Shown in pieces: positions 1-8,930 of a stretch of 64,000 bases of DNA (within the stretch, counting starts at the first letter, position 1; the number at the start of each line of letters is the position of its first letter). Below the pieces are notes generated by a model, which worked only from the letters and a program-made list of their open reading frames with translations, searched no databases and was not told the origin of the DNA. The translations under genes were made by a program, and so were the position numbers. The stretch spans positions 112,984 through 176,983 of the forward strand of contig NZ_BSOB01000017.1 of assembly GCF_030160295.1 (NCBI RefSeq), written 5' to 3'. This stretch comes from Dyella acidisoli (GTDB lineage Bacteria > Pseudomonadota > Gammaproteobacteria > Xanthomonadales > Rhodanobacteraceae).

Positions 1-331
1 GCTGTGGGTCAGGCGGAGGAAGGGGGGCCACTTTCACGATGATTGAGCTGGCATTCGCGCCGATGGCGCGTGCGGCAGCGAGTATCTGCGTCTGTTGTAG
101 ACGTAGGCGCGATGCCCAAGCCGGCGAGGAAGCCAGGAATACAAGACGGTCGTCACGGAGATTGGCGAATCTGACCTGCTCACGCAGGGGCGATGGCAAC
201 GTCTGGCGTAGTGCGCGGTCCAATGCCTCAAGCTTGCCGGCCTGTTTGGCCAGCGCAGCGACAGGACCGACATCGGTAATGGGTCGGGGCCCATGTCCGG
301 TGCGGTGAGAGGTAGGAACGTCGCGCTGCAT
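1..331 (-). CDS. DUF721 (DciA-like) protein, C-terminus cut by window start
   Basis: The frame is open from an ATG at 329-331 on the minus strand to the window edge (110 codons) with no stop. The visible product has an Arg/His/Pro-rich leader and then a compact alpha/beta region with 'LEALDRALRQTLPSPLREQV' and an 'LRDDRLVFLA' strand, followed by 'SPAWASRLR'. That pattern is typical of DUF721 proteins; DciA, in the same family, helps load replicative helicase. In Xanthomonadales this gene commonly lies beside the M23 peptidase and secA, as here, and is transcribed divergently from the peptidase with start codons only 27 bp apart. A DciA role is a family-level inference. Start choice: ATG with MQRDVPTSH. 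Confidence 0.75.
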   Translation of the reverse strand, partial: MQRDVPTSHRTGHGPRPITDVGPVAALAKQAGKLEALDRALRQTLPSPLREQVRFANLRDDRLVFLASSPAWASRLRLQQTQILAAARAIGANASSIIVKVAPLPPPDPQ

Positions 332-358
332 AAGTAAAAACTTCAAACCGGTAACGAC

Positions 359-1291
359 ATGCAAATCATACTCGTCTCACGCGCAGGGAAGGTGCCCAAA
401 ACCTTGGATCTCACCAACCCGCATTTGCGCTGGCGTGTATGGAGTATCGGAGCTGCGATCGTGCTCGCTCTGGCGAGCATCGGTGCTGGCGTTGCGTTGG
501 CAGTGGCCAGTCCGCGTGATCGCGCGATGGCAGAGATCAACGCGTTGCATCAACAGGTAAAGCAGCAGGACAAGCAATTGGGTGACCTGCGCGATGACGC
601 GCATCGGCAGCTCGACGCGCTGGCCATCAAGCTTGGCCAGTTGCAGGCTCAAGCTACCCGCATCAATGCATTGGGCGAGCGTCTGGTGCAGGTGGGTAAG
701 CTCGACAGCAACGAATTCAATTTCGATCAGCCGCCGCCGGTGGGCGGTGTGGAAGTGACCGACGGCAGTAGCGCTTATGCCTTGCCGCAGACGCTTGATG
801 CCGGCATCAGCCAGCTGGCCACCCAGTTCGAGACTCAGCAGGCGCAATTGAACGCCATGCAGAGTTTGCTGCTGAATGCGCGCATCGATTCGAATCTAAA
901 GCCCACCGGCATGCCGGCAGATGGCTATATTTCTTCGTATTTCGGCGTACGTGCTGACCCCTTCGATGGGATGGCTGCCCGTCACACCGGCCTGGACATC
1001 GCCGTGCCTTACGGTAGCCCAGTGCGCACCGTGGCTGAAGGCATGATCACCTATGCCGGCGTGCGCAATGGCTACGGCAACGTGGTGGAAATCGACCACG
1101 GCAACGGCTACATGACCCGCTATGCGCACAACAGCAAGCTGCTGGCGCGTCCCGGCCAACATGTGCGCGTGGGCGATGAGATCGCCGAGGCCGGCTCGTC
1201 CGGCCGTTCTACCGGCTCGCACGTGCATTTTGAGGTCTGGTACAACGGACGTGTCGTCAATCCGCTGGCGTACGTCAAGAACCATCGCTGA
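359..1291 (+). CDS. M23-family murein endopeptidase, membrane anchored
   Basis: A 310-residue envelope protein predicted to cleave peptidoglycan cross-links. Residues 29-50 form one membrane segment with a short basic cytoplasmic N-terminus. Residues about 52-115 and 145-175 are heptad-like, Gln/Leu-rich coiled coil, as in EnvC/NlpD-like regulators. The C-terminal peptidase_M23 (LytM) domain spans about 190-305. The zinc ligands are present: H209 and D213 in HTGLD, and H290 in HVHFE, with H257 and H288 as catalytic histidines, so it looks active rather than a degenerate activator. It is followed by secA in the same direction 191 bp downstream, an order conserved in Xanthomonadales. The specific substrate is unknown. 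Confidence 0.88.
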   Translation: MQIILVSRAGKVPKTLDLTNPHLRWRVWSIGAAIVLALASIGAGVALAVASPRDRAMAEINALHQQVKQQDKQLGDLRDDAHRQLDALAIKLGQLQAQATRINALGERLVQVGKLDSNEFNFDQPPPVGGVEVTDGSSAYALPQTLDAGISQLATQFETQQAQLNAMQSLLLNARIDSNLKPTGMPADGYISSYFGVRADPFDGMAARHTGLDIAVPYGSPVRTVAEGMITYAGVRNGYGNVVEIDHGNGYMTRYAHNSKLLARPGQHVRVGDEIAEAGSSGRSTGSHVHFEVWYNGRVVNPLAYVKNHR

Positions 1292-1482
1292 GCAAACATC
1301 GGCGTGGCCCTTGAAAGCGCGCCGCCGTACCGCCACCCCTTCCCCGTTGATGCGCCTCGTTGATGCGGCACGCTAGCGCTTTCTTGCGTTTGGGATAGCC
1401 GGCGGACCCTAGTATCATCAAGCCTTTGTCCGTCCGGGTTTGCCGGGCGGCCACCCTTTCAGTTTCCAGATCCGGAAGATCG

Positions 1483-4215
1483 ATGCTTAACCGTGCCCTG
1501 ACGAGCCTATTTGGCAGCCGTAACGAACGAGTACTGCGCCAGCTGTCCAAAACCGTCGCGCGCATCAACGCGCTGGAGCCTGAGTTCGAGAAGCTCAGCG
1601 ACGAGGCCCTGCGCGGCAAGACCGACGAATTCAAGCAACGCATCGCCAATGGCGAGACCTTGGACAAGCTTCTGCCAGAAGCTTTCGCCGTCGTGCGCGA
1701 GGGCGCCAAGCGCGTACTCGGCATGCGCCATTACGATGTCCAGCTGATCGGCGGCATGGTGCTGCACATGGGCAGGATTGCCGAAATGCGCACCGGTGAA
1801 GGCAAGACCCTGGTGGCCACGGCGCCGGTGTACCTGAACGCGCTCGAAGGCAAGGGCACGCATGTCGTCACCGTCAACGACTACCTGGCCAAGCGCGACG
1901 CGGCCCAGATGGGGAAGCTGTACAACTTCCTCGGCATGAGCGTGGGCGTGGTGTATCCGGGTATGGATCAAGCCGACAAGCATTCTGCCTATGCCGCTGA
2001 TATCACCTACGGCACCAACAACGAATACGGCTTCGACTACCTGCGCGACAACATGGCGTTGTCCAAGGATCAGCGCGTACAGCGCGGCCTGCACTACGCC
2101 ATCGTCGACGAAGTGGACTCGATCCTGATCGACGAAGCGCGCACGCCGCTGATCATCTCCGGGCCGGCCGAGGATTCGCCGCAGCTCTACATCGCGGTGA
2201 ACAAGATCGTGCCGCGCATGACCCGCCAGTCGGTGGAAGACGGCCCTGGCGATTACTGGGTGGATGAAAAGCAGAAGCAGGTGCATCTCTCCGAAGAGGG
2301 CATGCAACATGCGGAAGAGCTGCTGCAGCAGGCGAAGGTCATCGACTCGGAAAGTAGCCTGTACGACGCGCGCAACCTCGCCATCGTGCATCACCTCAAT
2401 GCAGCCTTGCGCGCGAACGCGATTTATCAGCGCGACGTCGAGTACATCGTGCGCGATGGCGAAGTGATCATCGTCGACGAATTCACCGGCCGTACGCTGC
2501 CGGGCCGCCGCTGGTCCGATGGCTTGCACCAGGCGGTTGAAGCGAAGGAAGGTGTGCCGATCCAGCGTGAGAACCAGACGCTGGCCACGGTCACCTTCCA
2601 GAACCTCTTCCGCATGTACAAAAAGCTGGCCGGCATGACCGGTACGGCCGATACCGAAGCGTACGAATTCCAGCAGATCTACGGTCTGGAAGTGGTGGTG
2701 ATTCCCACCCACAAGCCGATGATCCGCAAAGACAATGCGGACATGGTGTTCCTCAGCCAGGACGTGAAATACAAGGCAGTGATCGAGGACATCCGCGATT
2801 GCCACCGCCGCGGTCAGCCGGTGTTGGTCGGTACTGCGTCGATCGACGTGTCCGAACTTCTGTCCAATCTGCTGAACAAGGAAAAGATTCCGCACGAAGT
2901 GCTCAACGCCAAGCAGCACGAGCGTGAAGCGCACATCGTGGCGCAGGCCGGCATGCCTGGCTCCGTCACCATCGCTACCAACATGGCCGGCCGTGGTACC
3001 GACATTGTGCTCGGCGGAAGTCTGGAGGCGGCATTGCACACGCTGGGTGACGATGCCAGCGACCTGGACCGCGCACGCGTAAAGTCGGAGTGGCAGAAAC
3101 GCCACGAACAAGTCATCGACGCCGGCGGTTTGCACATCGTCGGCACTGAGCGTCACGAATCCCGCCGTATCGACAATCAGCTGCGCGGCCGTTCCGGTCG
3201 TCAGGGTGACCCGGGCTCCTCGCGCTTTTATCTGTCGCTGCAAGACAACCTGCTACGCATCTTCGGCGGCGAAGGCCTGGTGCGCTGGATGAAGCGCTTC
3301 GGTATGAAGGAAGACGAGGCGCTGGAAGATCGCATGATCAGCCGCCAGATCGAAAAGGCGCAGCGCAAAGTCGAGCAGCACAACTTCGACATCCGCAAGA
3401 ACCTCCTCGAATACGATGACGTTGCCAACGACCAGCGCAAGGTGATCTATCGCCAGCGTGACGAGTTGCTGGAAGAAGAAGAGGTCTCCGCCACCATCGC
3501 CGACATCCGCGAAGACGTGGTCAACGATCTGGTGCGCCGCTATGTGCCGGCCGACAGCATCGACGAACAGTGGGACATCGCTGGCCTCGAGCGCGAACTG
3601 GAAAGCGACTTCGGCATTTCGGCCCAGCTCAAGCCGTGGCTGGAACAGCAATCCGAAGCCGATTCGAACACCATGCTGGAGCATGTGCGCACGCTGGTCG
3701 GAGATATGTTCCAGGCGAAGGAAACGCAGATCGGCACAGAAACCATGCGCCAGCTTGAAAAGCACATCATGCTGAGCGTGCTGGACAATGCGTGGAAGGA
3801 GCATCTTTCCAGCATGGACTACATGCGCCAGGGCATTTATCTGCGCGGCTATGCCCAGCAGGATCCCAAGCAAGCCTTCAAGCGCGAATCCTTCCAACTG
3901 TTCTCGCAGATGCTGGCGCGCATCAAGACTGAGGTGACTCAGATGCTGGCGCGCATTCGCATCCGCAGCGAAGAGGAAGTCGCTGCGATGGAAGCCGAAC
4001 AGCAGCGTCTGGCTGAGCGCATGGCGCGCCAGATGCAAGCGACTGGCGGCGGTGCGCCGGCCGGTGGCGCGCTGGGCATGGATGCGCCTGCATCACTGTC
4101 GCAAGAGGCCGCGACGGCTGAGCCGGTCGTGACGGGTCCGAAAGTCGGTCGTAATGATCCGTGCCCGTGCGGTTCGGGCAAGAAGTACAAGCACTGCCAC
4201 GGGCAGTTGAGCTGA
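1483..4215 (+). CDS. secA: Preprotein translocase ATPase SecA
   Basis: A 910-residue SecA, the motor that pushes unfolded preproteins through SecYEG. The start [16 protein letters not shown] is chosen because it matches SecA N-termini; the frame stays open 57 bp further upstream but that stretch is not SecA-like. Visible motifs: Walker A GEGKT near residue 105, the [15 protein letters not shown]alker B/DEAD region, the conserved 'GTDIVLGG' helicase motif, '[13 protein letters not shown]' (motif VI), and the C-terminal zinc-binding tail [14 protein letters not shown] that contacts SecB. Full length and intact. A GC-rich hairpin separates it from convergent apaH. The 5' leader of about 190 nt shows no secM-like gene. 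Confidence 0.98.
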   Translation: MLNRALTSLFGSRNERVLRQLSKTVARINALEPEFEKLSDEALRGKTDEFKQRIANGETLDKLLPEAFAVVREGAKRVLGMRHYDVQLIGGMVLHMGRIAEMRTGEGKTLVATAPVYLNALEGKGTHVVTVNDYLAKRDAAQMGKLYNFLGMSVGVVYPGMDQADKHSAYAADITYGTNNEYGFDYLRDNMALSKDQRVQRGLHYAIVDEVDSILIDEARTPLIISGPAEDSPQLYIAVNKIVPRMTRQSVEDGPGDYWVDEKQKQVHLSEEGMQHAEELLQQAKVIDSESSLYDARNLAIVHHLNAALRANAIYQRDVEYIVRDGEVIIVDEFTGRTLPGRRWSDGLHQAVEAKEGVPIQRENQTLATVTFQNLFRMYKKLAGMTGTADTEAYEFQQIYGLEVVVIPTHKPMIRKDNADMVFLSQDVKYKAVIEDIRDCHRRGQPVLVGTASIDVSELLSNLLNKEKIPHEVLNAKQHEREAHIVAQAGMPGSVTIATNMAGRGTDIVLGGSLEAALHTLGDDASDLDRARVKSEWQKRHEQVIDAGGLHIVGTERHESRRIDNQLRGRSGRQGDPGSSRFYLSLQDNLLRIFGGEGLVRWMKRFGMKEDEALEDRMISRQIEKAQRKVEQHNFDIRKNLLEYDDVANDQRKVIYRQRDELLEEEEVSATIADIREDVVNDLVRRYVPADSIDEQWDIAGLERELESDFGISAQLKPWLEQQSEADSNTMLEHVRTLVGDMFQAKETQIGTETMRQLEKHIMLSVLDNAWKEHLSSMDYMRQGIYLRGYAQQDPKQAFKRESFQLFSQMLARIKTEVTQMLARIRIRSEEEVAAMEAEQQRLAERMARQMQATGGGAPAGGALGMDAPASLSQEAATAEPVVTGPKVGRNDPCPCGSGKKYKHCHGQLS

Positions 4216-4221
4216 TCGCCT

Positions 4222-4262
4222 GATCCCCTCTCCCCATCTTTGATTAAGGACGGGGAGGGGGA
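4222..4262. terminator. GC-rich hairpin between convergent secA and apaH
   Basis: A CCCCTCTCCCC arm and a GGGGAGGGGG arm flank a short AT-rich loop just past the secA stop. It could end transcription from both sides, but it lacks a strong T tract. It belongs to the CTCCC/GGGAG palindrome family seen elsewhere in this window (16554, 24324, 30727). Confidence 0.5.
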
Positions 4263-4273
4263 GCAGCTAGCAC

Positions 4274-5122
4274 TTAATCTTCGCCTGGTGTCCGCTTGCG
4301 GTGCGGCTCCGCATCCACTGTGATGTACTGCGGCTCCTCGCAATCCAGGCGCATCGCGGTGAGCTTGCCGCCCCATACGCAACCGGTATCGATGCCGTAT
4401 ACGCCTAGGCCAGCAAAGCGCCCAAGTGCTGACCAGTGACCGCACACGATGCGCGCGTCGCGCTTGCGCATACCGGGTACTTCGAACCATGGATACATGC
4501 CGGGCTTTTGCGTGCCGGGTGCATCCTTACTTTCGAAATCGATGCGGCCGTTGACGTCGCAGTAGCGCATACGAGTCAGCGTATTGATTGACGCGCGCAT
4601 GCGCTCGATGCCTTGCAGCCGGCTGGCCCACGCCGCAGGCCGGTTGCCGAAAAGATTCTTCAACAAACGCGGATGGCGTGGACTGGACAGCTCGCGCTCG
4701 ATTTCCATGGCGCAGCGCTGCGCTTGTTTCAGCGTCCAGCTCGGCGCCAGACCCGCATGCACCATGGTCCAGCCGATCGTCTCGTCGTGATGGAGCAGCT
4801 TCTGCGTGCGCAACCAGTCGAGCAAGGTAGGCGCATCTTCTGCAAATAGCACTTCACGCAATTCCGGATTCACGCGCGCCTGCGCATCCTGCTTGCGCTG
4901 CCCGATGGCGAGCAGGCTGAGATCGTGGTTGCCTAGTGTGACCACCGAGTTGTCGCGCAATGAATAAACCAGGCGCAGCGTTTCCAGCGACTGTCCGCCG
5001 CGATTGACGAGATCACCGCAGAACCACAGACGATCTGCGGCCGGATCAAAGCGCAGTTTCTCCAGCAAGCGTTGCAATTCCGGATAGCAACCCTGGATAT
5101 CGCCGATCGCGTAGATGGCCAT
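4274..5122 (-). CDS. apaH: Symmetrical bis(5'-nucleosyl)-tetraphosphatase ApaH
   Basis: A 282-residue metallophosphoesterase that hydrolyses Ap4A to two ADP. The family metal-binding motifs are in order: GDIQG (7-11), GDLVNRGGQS, and GNHD in 'VVTLGNHDLSLLAI', with downstream His-containing motifs 'VHAGLAPSW' and 'GHWSALG'. Length matches E. coli ApaH. It is the last gene of the lptD-surA-pdxA-rsmA-apaG-apaH run, the E. coli order, and follows apaG after 52 bp. ApaH affects RNA 5' Np4 capping and stress nucleotides in other bacteria, which is family knowledge. Confidence 0.97.
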   Translation of the reverse strand: MAIYAIGDIQGCYPELQRLLEKLRFDPAADRLWFCGDLVNRGGQSLETLRLVYSLRDNSVVTLGNHDLSLLAIGQRKQDAQARVNPELREVLFAEDAPTLLDWLRTQKLLHHDETIGWTMVHAGLAPSWTLKQAQRCAMEIERELSSPRHPRLLKNLFGNRPAAWASRLQGIERMRASINTLTRMRYCDVNGRIDFESKDAPGTQKPGMYPWFEVPGMRKRDARIVCGHWSALGRFAGLGVYGIDTGCVWGGKLTAMRLDCEEPQYITVDAEPHRKRTPGED

Positions 5123-5174
5123 CAGCGCATCACCTCGAAGATCTGCCGCGCGCCCGTCATAAACGAATCCTCGA

Positions 5175-5558
5175 TCAATGCAGCGTTCGAGGGATGGAAA
5201 GCGTGAAAGCCGGGATGGGCGTTTCGAAGCGCGTACCGTCGTCAGCCATCATCTGATAGCTGCCGTGCATGGTGCCGACGGCCGTTTCCAGGACTGCGCC
5301 GGATGTGTATTCATAATCATCACCCGGACGCATCCACGGTTGTTCGCCCACCACACCTTCGCCGAACACTTCCTCCACCTTGCCGTTGGCATCCGTGATC
5401 ACCCAATGGCGGGTGAGCAGGCGTGCAGGTACGCCCCCCGCGTTGTGCAACTTGATCGTGTAGGCAAAAACGTAGCGGTTCTCGTTAGGGGCGGACTGAT
5501 CGGGGACGAAGCGGGTTTGCACCTGCACGTCGATCGTGTAGGGAGATTTCTTGATCAT
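5175..5558 (-). CDS. apaG: ApaG/CorD domain protein
   Basis: A 127-residue ApaG: one fibronectin-III-like beta-sandwich. The start [13 protein letters not shown] is preferred to an ATG nine codons upstream because ApaG proteins are 125-128 residues and begin with this strand. Diagnostic segments are '[11 protein letters not shown]', '[14 protein letters not shown]', '[18 protein letters not shown]' and 'GSYQM'. The role is unclear (linked to Mg/Co resistance phenotypes). It lies between rsmA and apaH in the conserved operon. Confidence 0.95.
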   Translation of the reverse strand: MIKKSPYTIDVQVQTRFVPDQSAPNENRYVFAYTIKLHNAGGVPARLLTRHWVITDANGKVEEVFGEGVVGEQPWMRPGDDYEYTSGAVLETAVGTMHGSYQMMADDGTRFETPIPAFTLSIPRTLH

Positions 5559-5653
5559 GGGCGCATTGTAGCGGAGTCGGAACACCGCGTAGGTTGGGGT
5601 ACGGCCCAGCCGAACCCCAATATGATGTGCGGGTGACGTTGTCCCGGTTCGCC

Positions 5654-6442
5654 CTAGCAGGGAGCCTTGGCGAGCCTGACGAAATCTCCTGGCGCCAGGG
5701 TTTCGGCACGCGCTTTGGGATCGACATCCGCAGCTCGGATGGCATCGGCGTCCATCAGCTGGCGCAACGCATTGCCAAGCGTCTTGCGACGTTGTGCGAA
5801 GGCCGCCTTCACGATTGCGTACAAACGTGCCGGATCGGCGTCATGGCGCGCACCAGCAGGTAGCGGTACGAGTCGCACTACGGATGAATCCACTTTCGGT
5901 GGTGGCCGGAATGCGCCGGGCGGCACATCGAACAACGGCTCCACGCGACATGCGAGCTGCAACATGACAGATAGACGTCCATATACCTTGCTGCCGGGCT
6001 CCGCCGCCATGCGATCGACCACTTCCTTCTGCAACATGAAGTGCATGTCGGTAATCGCCGCCGAATGCTCGACGCAATGGAACAGGATCGGACTGGAGAT
6101 GTAGTACGGCAGATTGCCCGCGATGCGCAATCGCGTTACACCTGCGCGATGTGCCATGGCGGTGAAATCCACTTTCAGCACGTCGGCGTGCACGATCGAT
6201 AATTCGCCGATGCCTACCGCCTTGGCTTGCAGATCCGGAATCAAGTCCGTATCCAATTCGATGGCGGTGAGCTTTCCGGCGACCGTCAGCAACGGAAAGG
6301 TCAGTGCACCTTCTCCGGGACCGATCTCCACCAGGAAATCATCCGGACGGGGCGAGATGGCGGCGACGATGCGTTCGATGTAACGGCGTTCGTGCAGGAA
6401 GTGCTGGCCGAAACTTTTCTTGGGGCGGGCAGGAGCATTCAT
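5654..6442 (-). CDS. rsmA: 16S rRNA dimethyladenosine transferase RsmA (KsgA)
   Basis: A 262-residue SAM-dependent methyltransferase that N6-dimethylates two adjacent adenosines in the 16S rRNA 3' hairpin during 30S maturation. It starts with 'KKSFGQHFL', typical of KsgA, followed by motif I '[11 protein letters not shown]', an acidic post-I segment ending ELD, and the catalytic motif IV NLPYYIS. The C-terminal helical domain is complete. Its ATG overlaps the pdxA stop by 4 nt (ATGA), so translational coupling is likely. Confidence 0.97.
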   Translation of the reverse strand: MNAPARPKKSFGQHFLHERRYIERIVAAISPRPDDFLVEIGPGEGALTFPLLTVAGKLTAIELDTDLIPDLQAKAVGIGELSIVHADVLKVDFTAMAHRAGVTRLRIAGNLPYYISSPILFHCVEHSAAITDMHFMLQKEVVDRMAAEPGSKVYGRLSVMLQLACRVEPLFDVPPGAFRPPPKVDSSVVRLVPLPAGARHDADPARLYAIVKAAFAQRRKTLGNALRQLMDADAIRAADVDPKARAETLAPGDFVRLAKAPC

Positions 6443-7443
6443 GGGTTTTTATGGGTGGTGCTGCGCGTGACCAGATCCAGCGCCATGCGCGCCGCAGCGA
6501 TCAAGCTGGAAGGATCGGCCTTGCCTGTGCTGGCAAGATCCAGTGCCGTGCCGTGGTCCACCGAAGTACGAATGAAGGGAAGGCCAAGCGTGATGTTGAC
6601 CGTGCGATCGAAGGCTTCGCTCTTCAACACTGGCAGCGCCTGGTCGTGATACATCGCCAGCACTGCATCGTAGCGTTCGCGCTGTGCGGGCACGAAAGCC
6701 GTATCGGCGGGGAGGGGGCCGAGCAACTGCATGCCTTCCTGGCGCAGCTTGTTCATCACAGGGATGATTGTATCGATCTCTTCGCGCCCGATATGGCCGC
6801 TTTCGCCAGCATGCGGATTGAGCCCGAGCACCGCGATGCGCGGTGCATCGAAGCCGAATTTCGCACACAGCTCTTGATGCACGATACGCAAGGTGCGCTC
6901 CAGCGACACAGCGTCAATGGCGGCCGATACGGCATGCAGCGGTAGGTGTGTAGTGGCCAGTGCCACGCGCAGTTCCGGGCTGGCCAGCATCATCACGACG
7001 TCGGCGCGGCTCTGCTCGGCGAAAAACTCAGTATGCCCGCTGAAGCGTATACCCGCGTCATTGATTGAAGACTTCTGCAGTGGCGCCGTGACGACGGCCG
7101 CGTAGCGGCCAGCCATGCAGCCGTTCGCAGCTTCGCTCAACGTGTCCAACACGTGACGGGCGTTGCGTGGATCAGGTTGGCCTGGCACCTCGGTCATCAC
7201 CAATGGCACGTGCCGAACGCGCAGCGTGCCCGGTAGACGACGAGTGATGGCTTCGCCGTCGTCGTCGATTAATTGAAGCGAGGCGCCGCAACGCGTGGCA
7301 GCGCGTTCAAGCAGGGCGCGATCAGTGATCGCAACGAAATTGGCCGCCAACGAAGTGGCGGCCAATCGAACGAGCAACTCCGGACCGACACCTGCAGGCT
7401 CGCCGGCGGTGAGGGCGAGCCGCGGCAGCGCGAGCGTAGTCAT
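6439..7443 (-). CDS. pdxA: 4-hydroxythreonine-4-phosphate dehydrogenase PdxA
   Basis: A 334-residue enzyme of pyridoxal 5'-phosphate synthesis; it oxidises 4-phosphohydroxy-L-threonine, giving 3-amino-2-oxopropyl phosphate after decarboxylation. The start MTTLALPRLALTAGEPAGVGPE is chosen; 26 extra upstream codons are not PdxA-like and run into surA. Motifs: TAGEPAGVGPE at the N-terminus, SGHTEFFAE (metal His), 'GLNPHAGESGHIGREE' and 'YHDQALPVLK' with metal-binding histidines. It starts 25 bp after surA ends and overlaps rsmA by 4 nt. Confidence 0.96.
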   Translation of the reverse strand: MTTLALPRLALTAGEPAGVGPELLVRLAATSLAANFVAITDRALLERAATRCGASLQLIDDDGEAITRRLPGTLRVRHVPLVMTEVPGQPDPRNARHVLDTLSEAANGCMAGRYAAVVTAPLQKSSINDAGIRFSGHTEFFAEQSRADVVMMLASPELRVALATTHLPLHAVSAAIDAVSLERTLRIVHQELCAKFGFDAPRIAVLGLNPHAGESGHIGREEIDTIIPVMNKLRQEGMQLLGPLPADTAFVPAQRERYDAVLAMYHDQALPVLKSEAFDRTVNITLGLPFIRTSVDHGTALDLASTGKADPSSLIAAARMALDLVTRSTTHKNP

Positions 7444-7468
7444 GACTTTTACTCGCGCGGCATCGCCA

Positions 7469-8821
7469 TTACGACGATGCCTTACTGTTGTCCGCGGCGG
7501 GTTCTTCCAGTTCTGGCACAAGAATCTTCACGTACGAGCCGGAGCGCAGGTCGCGCAGGAAGTCGTCATAGGCCTGGTCGGCCTTGCGGTTGCCAATGGC
7601 CTGGCGTGCCTGGTTGCGGGCGATCTCGTTGGTCATGTCGCTATTGCGCGTGCCCAGGCGCTGTAGCACGTGCCAGCCTGCTTCGCTCTGGAACGGTTGG
7701 GAGAGTTCGCCGTCCTTCATATCGGCCAGCTTCTGACCGATGAGCGTGCCCCAGTCGCCTTGCTGGAACCAACCCATGTCGCCACCGGCATTCGCAGTGG
7801 TGTCGTCATTGGAGTTGTCCTTCGCCAGCTTGGAGAAGTCTTCGTGCTTGTTGGCAATGCGGTTGTACATATCCTGCGCCTTCTGCTGCGCCTGCGTGGC
7901 TGACAGCAGTTCGCTCGGGCGAATCAGGATCTGGCGGGCGTGATACTCGGTGACCATCTGCTTGGACTGCGCACGCTGATCCACCAATTGAAGGATGTGG
8001 AAGCCGGTGGGGCCGTGCAGGATGCCACTGACTTCACCGGGCTTGAGACCGCCAATGGTGTCGACGAACGCAGCCGGCACTTCGTCCATGCGGCGCCAGC
8101 CCAGGTCACCGCCGTCCAATGCGTCCGGCGCATCGGAGAAACGGATGGCCGCAGCCTTGAACGGCATGCCACCCTTAACTGCGGCGAGTGCTTGCTCAGC
8201 CTTGCTCTGTGCAGTCTGGATGTCTGCTGCAGTGGCGCCGCCGGGGATGCTGATCTGGATGTGCGCCAGATGCACCTCGCCCGCCTTGTAGCTTGAACTG
8301 TTGAGCAGGTTATTGATTTCGCTCTCGGTCACCGATACCGAGTTGCGCACTACGTTCTCGTGCAGCTTCTGCACTACCAGCTGATCGTGCAATTGCTGGC
8401 GGTAGGCGGCATAGCTCATGCCGGTCTGCTCCACCGCAGCGCGCAACTGATCCGGGCTCATCTTGTTCTGCGATGCCACGGCCTGTACGGCCTGGTCGAC
8501 ATCGGCGTCGGAGACGCGGATGCCCTGGTCATCAGCGCGCTGCAACTGCAGCTTCATCAGCACCAAGCGGTCGAGCACCTGCCGGCGCAGCACGTCGATG
8601 GGCGGCAGCTGGCCTGGCTGATTGGCGTACTGCTGCTGGATCGCGGCGACGGCGTCGTTGAGCTCGCTCTGCAAGATCACTTCGTCTTCGACGACGGCGA
8701 CGATGCGGTCGACCGGCCCGGAGCTCGAATCCTGCGGCTGCGGCGCCAGGAACTGGGCCTGGGCCAGCGACGGGATCGCCGTGACGATCGTCAGCAGGAA
8801 CAACGCAAAAATCTGCTTCAT
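7469..8821 (-). CDS. surA: Periplasmic peptidyl-prolyl isomerase/chaperone SurA
   Basis: A 450-residue periplasmic chaperone for outer-membrane beta-barrel proteins. It has a classical signal peptide ending ALA-like (SLAQAQ, residues 15-22), an N-terminal chaperone domain ('VEDEVILQSELNDAV', 'QVLDRLVLMKLQLQRA'), two parvulin PPIase domains (about 180-285 and 295-395), and a short C-terminal helix. It lies between lptD and pdxA, as in E. coli, which suits its role in assembling LptD. The very large autotransporters in this window are also likely clients, which is inference. Confidence 0.97.
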   Translation of the reverse strand: MKQIFALFLLTIVTAIPSLAQAQFLAPQPQDSSSGPVDRIVAVVEDEVILQSELNDAVAAIQQQYANQPGQLPPIDVLRRQVLDRLVLMKLQLQRADDQGIRVSDADVDQAVQAVASQNKMSPDQLRAAVEQTGMSYAAYRQQLHDQLVVQKLHENVVRNSVSVTESEINNLLNSSSYKAGEVHLAHIQISIPGGATAADIQTAQSKAEQALAAVKGGMPFKAAAIRFSDAPDALDGGDLGWRRMDEVPAAFVDTIGGLKPGEVSGILHGPTGFHILQLVDQRAQSKQMVTEYHARQILIRPSELLSATQAQQKAQDMYNRIANKHEDFSKLAKDNSNDDTTANAGGDMGWFQQGDWGTLIGQKLADMKDGELSQPFQSEAGWHVLQRLGTRNSDMTNEIARNQARQAIGNRKADQAYDDFLRDLRSGSYVKILVPELEEPAADNSKASS

Positions 8822-8930
8822 CAGTGAACAGCCTTCTGTCGCCCGAGGGCGAAGGGGGTGGTAACGGTGTACTCAAAAACCAGCCGGGGCGGCCGCTTTT
8901 CCGAGGGCGTCCAAACCAGCCAGGACGCGC

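Noticed and set aside
1507..3243. 578-codon minus-strand frame within secA
   Set aside because: It is fully antisense to an unmistakable SecA and its product is His/Val/Asp-rich low complexity.
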